Assembly (NCBI GenBank): GCA_009380075.1
Contig: WHSO01000004.1
Location: forward strand, 23,078-87,077
Source of the DNA: Alphaproteobacteria bacterium
Lineage (GTDB): Bacteria; Pseudomonadota; Alphaproteobacteria; SMXQ01
DNA length: 64,000 nucleotides
Reading direction: 5' to 3'
Shown here: positions 40,564-49,576 of the stretch, in pieces
How positions within the stretch are numbered: position 1 is the first letter of the stretch
Layout of the letters: every line of letters begins with the position of its first letter
The notes under the pieces: generated by a model
Databases searched by the model: none
The model's input: only the letters and a program-made list of their open reading frames with translations
What the model was told of the DNA's origin: nothing
Position numbers and translations under genes: made by a program

Positions 40564-41517
40564 ATGACCGGAAACGTCAACGAGTGTGCGCATTTCGACC
40601 TGTTGGCCCTCGCCGACGGCCAACTCGACGGCGATCCATGCCACAAGGCGCGGATCGAGGATGCCGTTGCCCGTTCTCCGGAATTGTCCGAGCGGCTGCG
40701 CGATTACCGTTCCCAAGCCGAGGCGCTCCGGCGCGCTTTTGATCCGTGCCTCGCGGAGCCGATCCCACAGCGCCTCAGTGCGGTGCTGGAAGAAGCTGGG
40801 AGTCCCCGCCAACCGCGTGCCGCACGCGCCATTGCCGCAGCGATCCTGGCCGTCATCGCCTGCGGGGCGGGATGGACCGCGGGCCGGCTGACGCGTTCGG
40901 ATCCCGCGACATGGATGATGCAGGCCGCCAACAACCTGACCGAGCGGCCGTCGATGCGGAACCCTGACGACCCGACGGAAATCGCGTCCGGGGCCGAAAT
41001 CACACCGACACGGCTGCCCGAGTGGCTGGTGGCGGAGGTTTCGCCTCACCTGGAAACTCCCGATCTTTCGTCTCTCGGCTTCGACCTGATCGGGCTCGGC
41101 ACCGTCGAAACCGCCGCGGGCCGGGTCCTGCGCCTCGACTACCGATCCAACGACGGCCGCGTGATCAATCTTTTCCTGCGCCGTCGCTGGCGCCAACAGG
41201 AAACCAGCATTCAAATGAAGGAAGAGAACGGCGTCACCATAACCTCCTGGATGGAAGGGCCACTGGCGACCGCCGTCGCGGGGCCGATATCCCGTGCGCA
41301 GGCAATCGCCGTAGCGCGCGCCGTTCGCCAGGCGCTGTCGAATCGCTATGCCGGCACGCCGTCGAGCAAGCAGACCAACCCCGCGCAGGGGGGCCCCACA
41401 AACGTGAGCATCCCCGATGACACGCCTTCGGTGCCTTTCGTGGGATTGCCCGGCGGACGACAGCCTATTTCAAGTACGCAGTATCCCAATTCCATTGACG
41501 GACCGCGTCCCGATTGA
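40564..41517 (+). CDS. putative membrane anti-sigma factor
   Basis: CAHFDLLALADGQLDGDPCHKARIEDAVARSPELSERL zinc-finger-like N-terminus, one TM (AIAAAILAVIACGAGWTAG), directly after the ECF gene. Confidence 0.8.
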   Translation: MTGNVNECAHFDLLALADGQLDGDPCHKARIEDAVARSPELSERLRDYRSQAEALRRAFDPCLAEPIPQRLSAVLEEAGSPRQPRAARAIAAAILAVIACGAGWTAGRLTRSDPATWMMQAANNLTERPSMRNPDDPTEIASGAEITPTRLPEWLVAEVSPHLETPDLSSLGFDLIGLGTVETAAGRVLRLDYRSNDGRVINLFLRRRWRQQETSIQMKEENGVTITSWMEGPLATAVAGPISRAQAIAVARAVRQALSNRYAGTPSSKQTNPAQGGPTNVSIPDDTPSVPFVGLPGGRQPISSTQYPNSIDGPRPD

Positions 41518-41578
41518 CACAGAACGCAACGATGCGTCATGTCGGACTGTATGCAATCTAAATGCACATGCGCGAATA

Positions 41579-41605
41579 GAGCGACGGGAAGTTTTCCCGT
41601 CGCTC
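41579..41605. terminator. bidirectional hairpin terminator between convergent genes
   Basis: Perfect 12-bp stem GAGCGACGGGAA-gtt-TTCCCGTCGCTC. Confidence 0.65.
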
Positions 41606-41655
41606 GTTATCGCTCACGGACGTGCCGTGAAACACATCAACGGATGATAGGAAAC

Positions 41656-41961
41656 TCAGTCATCCGGTTCGTTCCTGCCGGTATCCTCGCCGAGGAATCC
41701 GTCGTTCCTGAAGGCCTTGCCTTCGACGTCGACAATGACGGCTTCTACCTCGCCGTTGTGGTCAATAATAACGGATTCGACATGACCAATGTCGTTCCCG
41801 GAGGTTGTACGAAGGTCCTTGCCGACAAGTTCGGTCGCTTGTATACGGGCACCTTGATGCATCTCGGACTTGCCCATGTCTCCCGCGGCAACAACGGGGG
41901 CGCCGAACAGCAGCGCGATTACGCTGGTAGCCGTTAGAAGTCCGTCCTTTCCGAAAATCAT
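41656..41961 (-). CDS. PRC-barrel domain-containing protein
   Basis: Signal peptide; ATELVGKDLRTTSGNDIGHVESVIIDHNGEVEAVIVDVEG. Confidence 0.85.
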   Translation of the reverse strand: MIFGKDGLLTATSVIALLFGAPVVAAGDMGKSEMHQGARIQATELVGKDLRTTSGNDIGHVESVIIDHNGEVEAVIVDVEGKAFRNDGFLGEDTGRNEPDD

Positions 41962-42046
41962 TGCATCACTCCTGTAAGCTAATATGAGTTTACAGCAACA
42001 CGGAATGGCATCGCGTTATGCCGCCAATCGTGTCACTTACTTTGAA

Positions 42047-42071
42047 AACGAGACCGCCACGAGAACGTTCC
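42047..42071 (-). promoter_or_regulatory. EcfG-type promoter GGAAC-N16-CGTT
   Basis: Forward AACG agaccgccacgagaac GTTCC, 86 nt upstream of PRC-barrel gene. Confidence 0.8.
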
Positions 42072-42127
42072 ACTTGATCTTGGCGTAAAATTCAAAAAAA
42101 CGTGAGATCACTGACATCCAGGAAAGG

Positions 42128-42704
42128 CTAGGATGCTGCACCGCGCTCGTGCACGTGAACATTTCTGGCGCCAAGGCGGGCAAAGATCCTTTGGGCTTTT
42201 TCCTCGTCTCCCGGTTTCTTGATCTTCACCCAGAGAACGATGCCCTTATGGTCGGCCTGCTCCCGCAGAAATTGCCTGCGCACATTACCGATCCGGTATC
42301 CCAGTCCCGCAACCAGGGCGATCACGATTCCCCCGACGATCAACGCGCCGAGAACCGCCAGCAGCGCGCTGCCGCCATTGACCACGATGACGGCGCTGGC
42401 GGCAAAGGCTGCGACCACGCCGATCATGCCCGTAGCCAAAGCCCGCCCTTGCCGTACATCCGTGTGGGAGACAGGTGACGCTCGCTCGGCAGCGGGATTG
42501 TCCGCAAGTTCCACCGTATCCGTCCGCAGGTGTTCCGGCAGAAGCACGTTGTGCCGTGCCAGGAGGCTCAAGTCGGCGCGATCCCAGCCCGAACTGGTGA
42601 ACTTGGCAAGTGCGGCCTCAAGGTCCCGTGACGAACGCAGGAGACCCACCACTTCGTTGTAGGTACTTCCGTCATCTTCCCTGCTTTCCGTTTGAAGTAA
42701 CACT
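42128..42704 (-). CDS. general-stress-protein-like two-TM protein
   Basis: EVVGLLRSSRDLEAALAKFTSSGWDRADLSLL; two TM segments; GTG start with SD AGGAG. Confidence 0.65.
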
Positions 42705-42800
42705 CTAATGACTCCTATTCCCGGTTGCGACAACCACATACTCCACGCCTGGATATCACCTCCTCAGGCAATTGGCGCAGACATGAAATTCTGGATAACT

Positions 42801-42826
42801 AACGCCAGCATCGCTTTGCGGGTTCA
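42801..42826 (-). promoter_or_regulatory. near-match EcfG promoter TGAAC-N17-CGTT
   Basis: Forward AACG ccagcatcgctttgcgg GTTCA; one mismatch in -35. Confidence 0.45.
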
Positions 42827-42877
42827 GCCGGCGAGGCGCGAAGTTTGCACAGCCCCTTCTTGCGTCTCCCCGACGAG

Positions 42878-42902
42878 GGAACTTCGGACGCTCAGAAGCG
42901 TT
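42878..42902 (+). promoter_or_regulatory. EcfG-type promoter GGAAC-N16-CGTT
   Basis: GGAAC ttcggacgctcagaag CGTT, 34 nt before the lipoprotein gene. Confidence 0.8.
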
Positions 42903-42935
42903 TATGTCTGCGTGTAGATAAGGAAGAAGACAAGA

Positions 42936-43415
42936 ATGTCTGGCAATCTGCGTGAAAACCTGACGATTGTGGCCACGGCGGCCGCAGTTATCGCTTTTAC
43001 GGCCGTGGCTTCTTGTGCACCGCTACACTCACCGCCCACGAAGGTCGAAGAAACCCGGCCGACGGTGAGCTACAAGTACTCCACGGATGAAGAGCTGATT
43101 CAGGCCCGTCCACAGGCGGCAACATTTTGCAGCCAATATCAGGCGACTCCGCGAGCCGCTCGAATCACAACGGATGCGGATGGCGCAAAAGTCGTCGTAT
43201 TCGAGTGCGTTACCTCGTTGCCGCCCCCGCCGCCCAATCCACCGAACCTCAATCAGCATCTCACCTATACCTACCAGACGGACGCTGAGCTTATGAACGC
43301 CTGGCAGAGTGCCCAGGATTTCTGCATGAAAAACGGGAGACAGTATGTCGCCTCCAATATCACGCAGAACGTGAACGGTACCAAGACCGTGACTTTCCGC
43401 TGTACCCCTGCCTGA
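42936..43415 (+). CDS. putative lipoprotein with two tandem about 50-aa repeats
   Basis: Lipobox-like AVASC; YKYSTDEELIQA..FC..GAKVVVFEC and YTYQTDAELMNA..FC..GTKTVTFRC. Confidence 0.75.
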   Translation: MSGNLRENLTIVATAAAVIAFTAVASCAPLHSPPTKVEETRPTVSYKYSTDEELIQARPQAATFCSQYQATPRAARITTDADGAKVVVFECVTSLPPPPPNPPNLNQHLTYTYQTDAELMNAWQSAQDFCMKNGRQYVASNITQNVNGTKTVTFRCTPA

Positions 43416-43448
43416 CGGCGAATCCCTCTCCAGAGCCCTCAAAGCAAT

Positions 43449-43470
43449 TGGCCGGCCTCTGGGCCGGCCA
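43449..43470 (+). terminator. rho-independent-like terminator
   Basis: TGGCCGGCC-tctg-GGCCGGCCA followed by TTTCCTT. Confidence 0.65.
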
Positions 43471-43507
43471 TTTCCTTGCGCTACGCTCGGCCGAGCGTGC
43501 GGCTTGA

Positions 43508-43939
43508 TCAAGGAGGATTCCGTCGCATCAGACCCACTACCACTCCCAGGGCAACAGCCGTCAGTACGGCCGATGAAGGCTTCCGCTGGATTCGGGCGAC
43601 GGTTTCCCTCACCACGAAATCCGTTAGGTCCTCCGCCTCGTGAGACAGCATTCCGTGAAGTGAGCGCGAGGTGAGCGCGGTAACCCGGCGGCGGCGGTTC
43701 GTCGCGATAATGAGCAGGACGCCGCCGATTAGAGCGAGTACGGCGGCAGTACCTAGCGCAGCCAGATGGGCCGGCATCTCCTGGGCAAGGGTGAGGTACC
43801 CGGCAGCAATGGCAAAGCCCGCGGAAACCAGGAATACGAGCCCGGCGCACGCAAAAACGGATGCGATGGCGGCGCGTTGCCGGATGCCGCTTCCGATCTT
43901 GGCGGCAACACCATTAAGTGCATCGAGAGCATGCAGCAT
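43508..43939 (-). CDS. phage holin family / DUF1469-like membrane protein
   Basis: Two TM segments with RAAIASVFACAGLVFLVSAGFAIAAGYLTLA; next to DUF883 gene. Confidence 0.55.
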   Translation of the reverse strand: MLHALDALNGVAAKIGSGIRQRAAIASVFACAGLVFLVSAGFAIAAGYLTLAQEMPAHLAALGTAAVLALIGGVLLIIATNRRRRVTALTSRSLHGMLSHEAEDLTDFVVRETVARIQRKPSSAVLTAVALGVVVGLMRRNPP

Positions 43940-43956
43940 GGAAAGGGATGCAGGGT

Positions 43957-44262
43957 TTAACGTCGCGAGAGAAACTGGGAAAGGACGAGCCCTACGCCGA
44001 ACGCGATCAAAAGGCCCTGGAAAGGATGTTCCTTTACGGCATTCTCCACGGCCTCCACCGATTCCTGTCCTTTCGTGTTGATCTCATCCGCGACCGAGGC
44101 CGCCGACTTGCGCGCCTGTCGCGCCACACTTGATGCTTCCGCCTTCAACTGGTCCGTCAGGGACTTGCTCAGGGAAGAAACATCCTTTGAAAGCTGTTCC
44201 ACGGAGTGACGAAGCTCATCGAAATCCTTTTTCAGGGCGTCGGCTTCGGTTTGGGCTGCCAT
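43957..44262 (-). CDS. DUF883 family protein (ElaB/YqjD-like)
   Basis: Helical N-terminus; VKEHPFQGLLIAFGVGLVLSQFLSRR C-terminal TM. Confidence 0.85.
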   Translation of the reverse strand: MAAQTEADALKKDFDELRHSVEQLSKDVSSLSKSLTDQLKAEASSVARQARKSAASVADEINTKGQESVEAVENAVKEHPFQGLLIAFGVGLVLSQFLSRR

Positions 44263-44389
44263 TTCTGTCTCCTTACTGTCCTACACAAGATTAGAACACG
44301 CGCCGTACGCATTCGCTGCAGGCGCAGCGTTCAATTTCACACGCCATGGGCCCTCAGCGATGCCTCGCAAACGTGCCGGACTACCCGGA

Positions 44390-44587
44390 CTACAGAGACC
44401 TTTCCCAGTCCGCGATCTGCTTCTCAGCTTCTTCTTTCGCAACGCCATATTTTTCCTGCAGCTTGCCAACCAGGATCTCCCGGTTTCCATCGATTTGATC
44501 GAGTTCATCGTCGGTGAGCTTGCCCCACTTCTTCTTCACAGCGCCCCCAACCTGCTTCCATTTTCCTTCAATCTGGTCCCAGTTCAT
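44390..44587 (-). CDS. CsbD family protein
   Basis: MNWDQIEGKWKQVGGAVKKKWGKLTDDELDQIDGNREILVGKLQEKYG. Confidence 0.93.
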   Translation of the reverse strand: MNWDQIEGKWKQVGGAVKKKWGKLTDDELDQIDGNREILVGKLQEKYGVAKEEAEKQIADWERSL

Positions 44588-44633
44588 GGCCCTTCCTTTC
44601 CGTTCCTCATATTGCGTTTCCGCACGGACCATT

Positions 44634-44658
44634 AACGGTAATCACGCTGAATTGTTCC
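44634..44658 (-). promoter_or_regulatory. EcfG-type promoter GGAAC-N16-CGTT
   Basis: Forward AACG gtaatcacgctgaatt GTTCC, 47 nt upstream of CsbD. Confidence 0.82.
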
Positions 44659-44790
44659 GTGACGCGTCTCCTCGCGGGGAACCCGGCCCGATGTGATTCG
44701 TTTGCACATGAGGGCGTCGAGATGCCACCCGGACATCATGCGTGGCGTCGGGCGCCCTTTAAAAATCGTGGATGACGGCGCAATTCTCAG

Positions 44791-45258
44791 ATGTTATCCA
44801 GCCTCTTCGAAACCGAGACACCCCTCCTGCAACTGACGCTCCGACTGTGTCTTGCCCTCGTTTTCGGTGGGATGATCGGTATCGAACGCGAAATTAAGAA
44901 GCGGCCCGCAGGCCTGAGGACCAATATGATGGTTTCGCTTGCGGCTGCGCTGTTCACGCTCCTCGCGGTGGAATTGATTGGCGACAGCCAGGAAGCAGAC
45001 AACATCATGCGCGTCGATCCACTGCGTACGATAGAAGCGGTGATCGCCGGCGTCGCATTTCTGGGAGCGGGGGCGATCATACGAGGGGGTGACGACGTCA
45101 AGGGACTCACGACAGGCGCAAGCCTCTGGGTGTCCGGCGCCATCGGCGTCGCCTGTGGAGGCGGTTACTACACGATTGCCATGATAGCCACGATCCTCGC
45201 CGTTATCGTCCTCTATGTCATCGGCGTGCTTGAGGACCGGCTTTCGAAGCGCGACTGA
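44791..45258 (+). CDS. MgtC/SapB family membrane protein
   Basis: LALVFGGMIGIEREIKKRPAGLRTNMMVSLAAALFTL; GVAFLGAGAIIRGGDDVKGLTTGASLWVSGAIGVACG. Confidence 0.92.
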   Translation: MLSSLFETETPLLQLTLRLCLALVFGGMIGIEREIKKRPAGLRTNMMVSLAAALFTLLAVELIGDSQEADNIMRVDPLRTIEAVIAGVAFLGAGAIIRGGDDVKGLTTGASLWVSGAIGVACGGGYYTIAMIATILAVIVLYVIGVLEDRLSKRD

Positions 45259-45306
45259 CGCGAACCCGGCCTTTAGGCGGGCCCTATGTCGCTCACCCTA
45301 TGTCGC

Positions 45307-45486
45307 TCACATGGGCGGCGGTACGCTGCGCCCCCGAATCCCGAAGATCAGCGCCAGCACAAAGAGAACGAGAAATACAAAAAAGAGGATTTGGGCGATA
45401 CCCGTTGCCGCAGCGGCAATGCCGCCAAAACCCAGGACGCCGGCGACGATGGCAATCAAGAGACAAACTACGGCCCAGTAAAGCAT
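45307..45486 (-). CDS. DUF1328 (YtjA-like) small membrane protein, 59 aa
   Basis: Hand translation [59 protein letters not shown]; absent from supplied ORF track. Confidence 0.88.
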   Translation of the reverse strand: MLYWAVVCLLIAIVAGVLGFGGIAAAATGIAQILFFVFLVLFVLALIFGIRGRSVPPPM

Positions 45487-45538
45487 CGTATTCTTCCTTC
45501 CCGACGTATTTGCGGTTTGCTCGATTTAGCCTGACGTA

Positions 45539-45563
45539 AACGACGTCGACGGACTCCGGTTCC
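45539..45563 (-). promoter_or_regulatory. EcfG-type promoter GGAAC-N16-CGTT
   Basis: Forward AACG acgtcgacggactccg GTTCC, 53 nt upstream of DUF1328. Confidence 0.82.
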
Positions 45564-45645
45564 CGCTCAATGGGCCGCCCCCGTGGGGTCGGCCCCTTAC
45601 CTGGTCCGACTCCACGCCGACCCCTGATACAGGGGTCCGCCCAAT

Positions 45646-45670
45646 GGAACAAAGATCCTGTACCCGCGTT
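45646..45670 (+). promoter_or_regulatory. EcfG-type promoter GGAAC-N16-CGTT
   Basis: GGAAC aaagatcctgtacccg CGTT, 75 nt upstream of the EncFtn GTG start. Confidence 0.82.
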
Positions 45671-45744
45671 TTCCGATATGTATGGCAATGCAAAGGCATA
45701 GCCGTGCACCATTTGTATTGAATCGATGGACGGGAAGAAGAGCA

Positions 45745-46119
45745 GTGACGAACAGTACGTCATTACACGAGAACAGCGAAAAGCTTGGCGTTGCGACGCT
45801 TGACAGGCACCGCGCCATTGTCTCTCTCATGGAAGAGTTGGAAGCGGTCGACTGGTACAGCCAGCGAGAGAAAGCGGCGGGAGATGACGAATTGCGCCGC
45901 ATACTCGCGCACAATCGCGACGAGGAGAAAGAACATGCGGCCATGCTCATTGAATGGCTGCGTCGCAATGACGCCGCCTTCGCTGACCACCTCAAGACTT
46001 ATCTATATTCGCAAGGCTCAATCGTACAAGCCGAGCGCGAAGAAACAGGAGATTCAAAAAGTGCAGACGGGGCTTCGTCCCTGAGGGTTGGGACGCTTCG
46101 CAGTAGGGGGGCGGAATGA
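45745..46119 (+). CDS. encapsulated ferritin (EncFtn) with C-terminal encapsulin-targeting peptide
   Basis: LDRHRAIVSLMEELEAVDWYSQR...RILAHNRDEEKEHAAMLIEWLRRND; C-terminal SLRVGTLRS cargo-like tail; overlaps encapsulin ATG. Confidence 0.9.
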   Translation: MTNSTSLHENSEKLGVATLDRHRAIVSLMEELEAVDWYSQREKAAGDDELRRILAHNRDEEKEHAAMLIEWLRRNDAAFADHLKTYLYSQGSIVQAEREETGDSKSADGASSLRVGTLRSRGAE

Positions 46120-46932
46120 GCTCCCTCAACAGAAAACTGGCGCCCCTTTCCGACGCCGCATGGCAGTCGATCGACAACGAGGCGGAGCAAGTCCTCAAGG
46201 TGATGCTGGCGGGACGCAAGCTCGTCGATTTCAACGGACCTCTCGGGTGGGAAACCAGCGCCATAGATATCGGGCGGATAGAGAACGCGAAGCGCACGGA
46301 CGACCGCAATGTGAGCGTCCACGTCCGCAAGGTTCAGCCTCTGGCTGAACTTCGCCGGGAATTCGAGATCGCCAGAAGCGAAATCGATGCCATCGACCGC
46401 GGCGCCAAGGACGCGGACCTTGACCCTGTCGTGAGCACCGCACGAGATATGGCCGTGGCCGAGGATTCGGCGCTGTTTGGCGGCCTGCCGGAGGCGAACA
46501 TCGGTGGTATCTGTCCGCTGTCAGAACACAAGCCGCTCAAGATCAGTTAAGGAGTACCACAATTATCCCGGCGTGGTCGCCAGGGCCATCTCGACATTGC
46601 GAGAAGCCGGCGTCGACGGGCCCTACGCGATCGCTCTTGGACGCCGGTGCCTTACGGGACTCAATGAAACGACGGTCAATGGTTTCCCCGTACTCAACCA
46701 TGTCGCAAGCCTGCTCGATGTACCGCCGATTGCAGCACCCGCGATCGACGGCGCGCTTGTCCTGTCAACCAGAGGGGGCGATTTCGAGCTTTCGGTGGGA
46801 CGCGACTTCTCGATCGGCTACCTGGACCATGATTCCCGCACGGTCAGCCTTTTCATGGATGAAAGTTTCACTTTTCGGGTGCTTGGAGCGGAGGCAGCGG
46901 TTCCTCTTGTGTACGGGACGCAGAACCGATGA
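46116..46932 (+). pseudogene. family 1 encapsulin shell protein, coding frame broken near 46548
   Basis: N-half MSSLNRKLAPLSDAAWQSIDNEAEQVLKVMLAGRKLVDFNGPLGWETSA...; C-half in +1 frame YHNYPGVVARAISTLREAGVDGPYAIALG...RGGDFELSVGRDFSIGYLDHDSRTVSLFMDESFTFRVL. Confidence 0.88.
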
Positions 46933-46962
46933 CGGGCAAAGACCGGTCGATTATGCTGATGG

Positions 46963-47211
46963 CTAGCGTCGACCATTCCGGGCAAGGGCATCGATAGCCA
47001 TTTGTATCCTTCGGACCATGTGACGCCCTTCACATCCAGGAGATCTGTTCTCCAAAGGACATTGCAACAGTTCGTTCTCCTCCCATCTGCGAAGTATGTT
47101 CCGCTTCGCAGTGCGGTCGAGCCGAGGATCCGACACAGCATTCTCCGGATACTCGAAAACGCGCGCCGGGTTCGTCATTGCCTCATTGATACTGTATCGC
47201 CTGAAGAGCAT
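46963..47211 (-). CDS. small conserved hypothetical protein (paralog of 55317..55556)
   Basis: YSINEAMTNPARVFEYPENAVSDPRLDRTAKRNILRRWEENELLQCPLENRSPGCEGRHMVRRIQMAIDAL. Confidence 0.7.
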   Translation of the reverse strand: MLFRRYSINEAMTNPARVFEYPENAVSDPRLDRTAKRNILRRWEENELLQCPLENRSPGCEGRHMVRRIQMAIDALARNGRR

Positions 47212-47279
47212 CGATTTCCCACTCGCCCATTGCCGCGTCGGCGGGATAAAGCTTCGTCCCCGTTTCGACGCCACCGGTA

Positions 47280-47305
47280 AACGCCCTTCGGATCAGCGCA
47301 GTTCC
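47280..47305 (-). promoter_or_regulatory. EcfG-type promoter GGAAC-N17-CGTT
   Basis: Forward AACG cccttcggatcagcgca GTTCC; supports start at 47211 rather than 47274. Confidence 0.8.
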
Positions 47306-47335
47306 GGAAGGAGCCGTTAGAAACCCCTGTTTCTT

Positions 47336-49297
47336 GTGTTATCGTGCCGGGACGCTTCCATAACAACGCAAGAGAATTCATTGCCGCTGCGTGATCACGA
47401 CGCGTTTCTACTCGGGCTGGGCACGGCTTTGATCGTCGTGGTCGCGACGGCCGATTTTTACTTGCCGCCGTATGTCGTTTTCAGTCTTGGCCACGCCTGC
47501 ATCATCCTGATCGCACTGCTCGCGCGTTCGCCGCTGGTCGCACTAGCCCTTGCGACGCTTGCAACGATCGCGTCCTTTGCCCCTTGGATGATTGACGGAT
47601 CGGCGCGCTACGATTTTTTGACGATTGCTAACCTGGGGCTCGTGGTTGCGGCGATCTGGATCGTGGCGGCCCTGGTGTATTTCATTTCCCGCGTGAAACC
47701 CGGCGTCGGGACGTCAAGGCGATCGGTCAACCGCGACAACGTCTATGAGGCCCTGTTCAACGGGACGTTTCAGTTCGTGGCCGCACTGGACCTCAATGGC
47801 AAGGTAGTCGATGCGAATCAGACACTGCGCGATTTCGCCGGCCTGTCCTCCAACGAAATTCAGTCCATGCCGATCTGGATGCTCCCGATTTTCCAGAACA
47901 ATGAGGAGATACAGGAGCGTCTGAAGGAGAACGTAAGAAAGGCAGCAGAAGGAGATTTTTCGCGTGACGAGTTCATCGTTTCGGGGGTCGGCCAACAATC
48001 GACGGTTATTGATTTTTCGCTCAAGCCCATACGAAGGGAGGACGGTGCCATTGAACAAATCATCATGGAAGCGCGGGATATAACCGAAACGCGTACACAG
48101 CAGGAAATGCTGGTCCAGGCCCAGAAGATGGAGGCCGTCGGTCAACTGACCGCGGGGGTGGCACATGATTTCAATAATCTGCTCACGGTTATCGTCGGCA
48201 ACCTCGAATTGCTGGAGAAAAGGTTCGAGGGTGACGAACGGTTCCTGGACCGGCTTCAACGGGCGACAAATGCCGCCTTCCGGGGACAGGCGCTGACGCA
48301 GCAGCTTCTGGCGTTTTCGCGCCGGCAATCGCTTAGCCCGTCGGTCGTGGACATCAACACCTTGCTGCAGCAAATGAGCCAGCTCTACGACGTGCTGGGA
48401 GATAACATAACCGTGGAGTTCGACCTTACCGACCATCCGATTTACTGCTACGCGGACCCGAACGTACTCGAGGCGGCATTGCTCAATATCGCTATCAACG
48501 CCCGTGATGCCATGCCCGATGGAGGCGTCATTCGTTTCCACAGCGAACGCACCGTCCTGGGCGAGTATTATCACGGTAAGGTCTCGGACCTGCCGCCCGG
48601 AAGCTACATATGCCTGACAATCAGCGATACGGGCGAAGGCATGTCGGAGGATACCGTCGTCCAGGCCTTCGATCCGTTTTTCACGACCAAGCCCGAGGGC
48701 AAGGGAACCGGGTTGGGACTTAGCATGGTTTATGGCTTCGTCAAGCAGTCCGGCGGCGATGTCAAGATATACTCCGAGAAGGGAAAGGGAACGACCCTTC
48801 GTCTGTATCTGCCAGAAACGGACAAGGCCCCGCCGGAGCCCGATGACGAACAATCGGGCCACACGACCGACCTCGAGCACGAAAAGATTTCGGTCCTGCT
48901 CGTCGACGACGACGAAACGATTCGCCTGACGATTCTCGATGCCCTGGCGCCATACGGATATGATATCGACGTCGCGGCGAACGGCGACAGCGCCATCGAT
49001 CTGATCCGCTCTGGAAAGACGTATGATCTGGTTGTGACGGATGTCGTCATGGAGGGCCAAGCCGGCGGCGCAGAAGTCGCACGCGAGGCCCGCGCCAGTA
49101 TGCCCGAGGTTGCCGTTGTGTTCTGTTCCGGTTTCCCGCGCCAGAATCTCGAAGGTGACGATGCATCAGTGGATGGCGCGTTCTTTCTGCCGAAACCGTT
49201 CCATAACCATGAGCTCGTCAAGATGATCGAAAATGCCCTTTCGAGGGCACGAAGAATTTCCGGCCTCGGGCAGGATGGACCGCATACCGAAAAGTAG
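47336..49297 (+). CDS. membrane hybrid sensor histidine kinase (TM, PAS, HisKA, HATPase_c, REC)
   Basis: AGVAHDFNNLLTVIVGNLELL H-box, NIAINARDAMPDGG N-box, KGTGLGLSMVYGF, C-terminal SVLLVDDDETIR receiver. Confidence 0.93.
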   Translation: MLSCRDASITTQENSLPLRDHDAFLLGLGTALIVVVATADFYLPPYVVFSLGHACIILIALLARSPLVALALATLATIASFAPWMIDGSARYDFLTIANLGLVVAAIWIVAALVYFISRVKPGVGTSRRSVNRDNVYEALFNGTFQFVAALDLNGKVVDANQTLRDFAGLSSNEIQSMPIWMLPIFQNNEEIQERLKENVRKAAEGDFSRDEFIVSGVGQQSTVIDFSLKPIRREDGAIEQIIMEARDITETRTQQEMLVQAQKMEAVGQLTAGVAHDFNNLLTVIVGNLELLEKRFEGDERFLDRLQRATNAAFRGQALTQQLLAFSRRQSLSPSVVDINTLLQQMSQLYDVLGDNITVEFDLTDHPIYCYADPNVLEAALLNIAINARDAMPDGGVIRFHSERTVLGEYYHGKVSDLPPGSYICLTISDTGEGMSEDTVVQAFDPFFTTKPEGKGTGLGLSMVYGFVKQSGGDVKIYSEKGKGTTLRLYLPETDKAPPEPDDEQSGHTTDLEHEKISVLLVDDDETIRLTILDALAPYGYDIDVAANGDSAIDLIRSGKTYDLVVTDVVMEGQAGGAEVAREARASMPEVAVVFCSGFPRQNLEGDDASVDGAFFLPKPFHNHELVKMIENALSRARRISGLGQDGPHTEK

Positions 49298-49347
49298 GCC
49301 GGCTCTTGTGCCGGCCGCCCGGAAAAAACCCCCTGAAAGCCCGAAAA

Positions 49348-49376
49348 CGGATCAAGCATGCTGCGGCTTTGATCCG
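49348..49376 (+). terminator. hairpin terminator candidate downstream of histidine kinase
   Basis: CGGATCAA/TTGATCCG stem followed by T-rich gattcgtttcttgtgtgtttt. Confidence 0.5.
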
Positions 49377-49576
49377 GATTCGTTTCTTGTGTGTTTTCGG
49401 CTGTGACCAAGATGTGACCTTCGGAATACGAATGAATTCGTCCGATTGCCACATTTGGTTAACATTCGTCGCAAAATTCACAAAGTACTCCACGCGCCGA
49501 CATTTTGACGATATCGCTGCTGCGTAGAGTTGCCCTCATTCAGGTCACGGATTTCTTCGAGGCCAAACAATCACGA

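Noticed and set aside
46548-46575. Programmed +1 frameshift in encapsulin as the preferred explanation
   Set aside because: No strong slippery site, and two other small-indel breaks in the window make error or decay more likely; kept only as a testable alternative.
49430-49530. EcfG promoter upstream of the 49577 sigma gene
   Set aside because: GGAAT and CGATT are present but with wrong spacing and mismatches.
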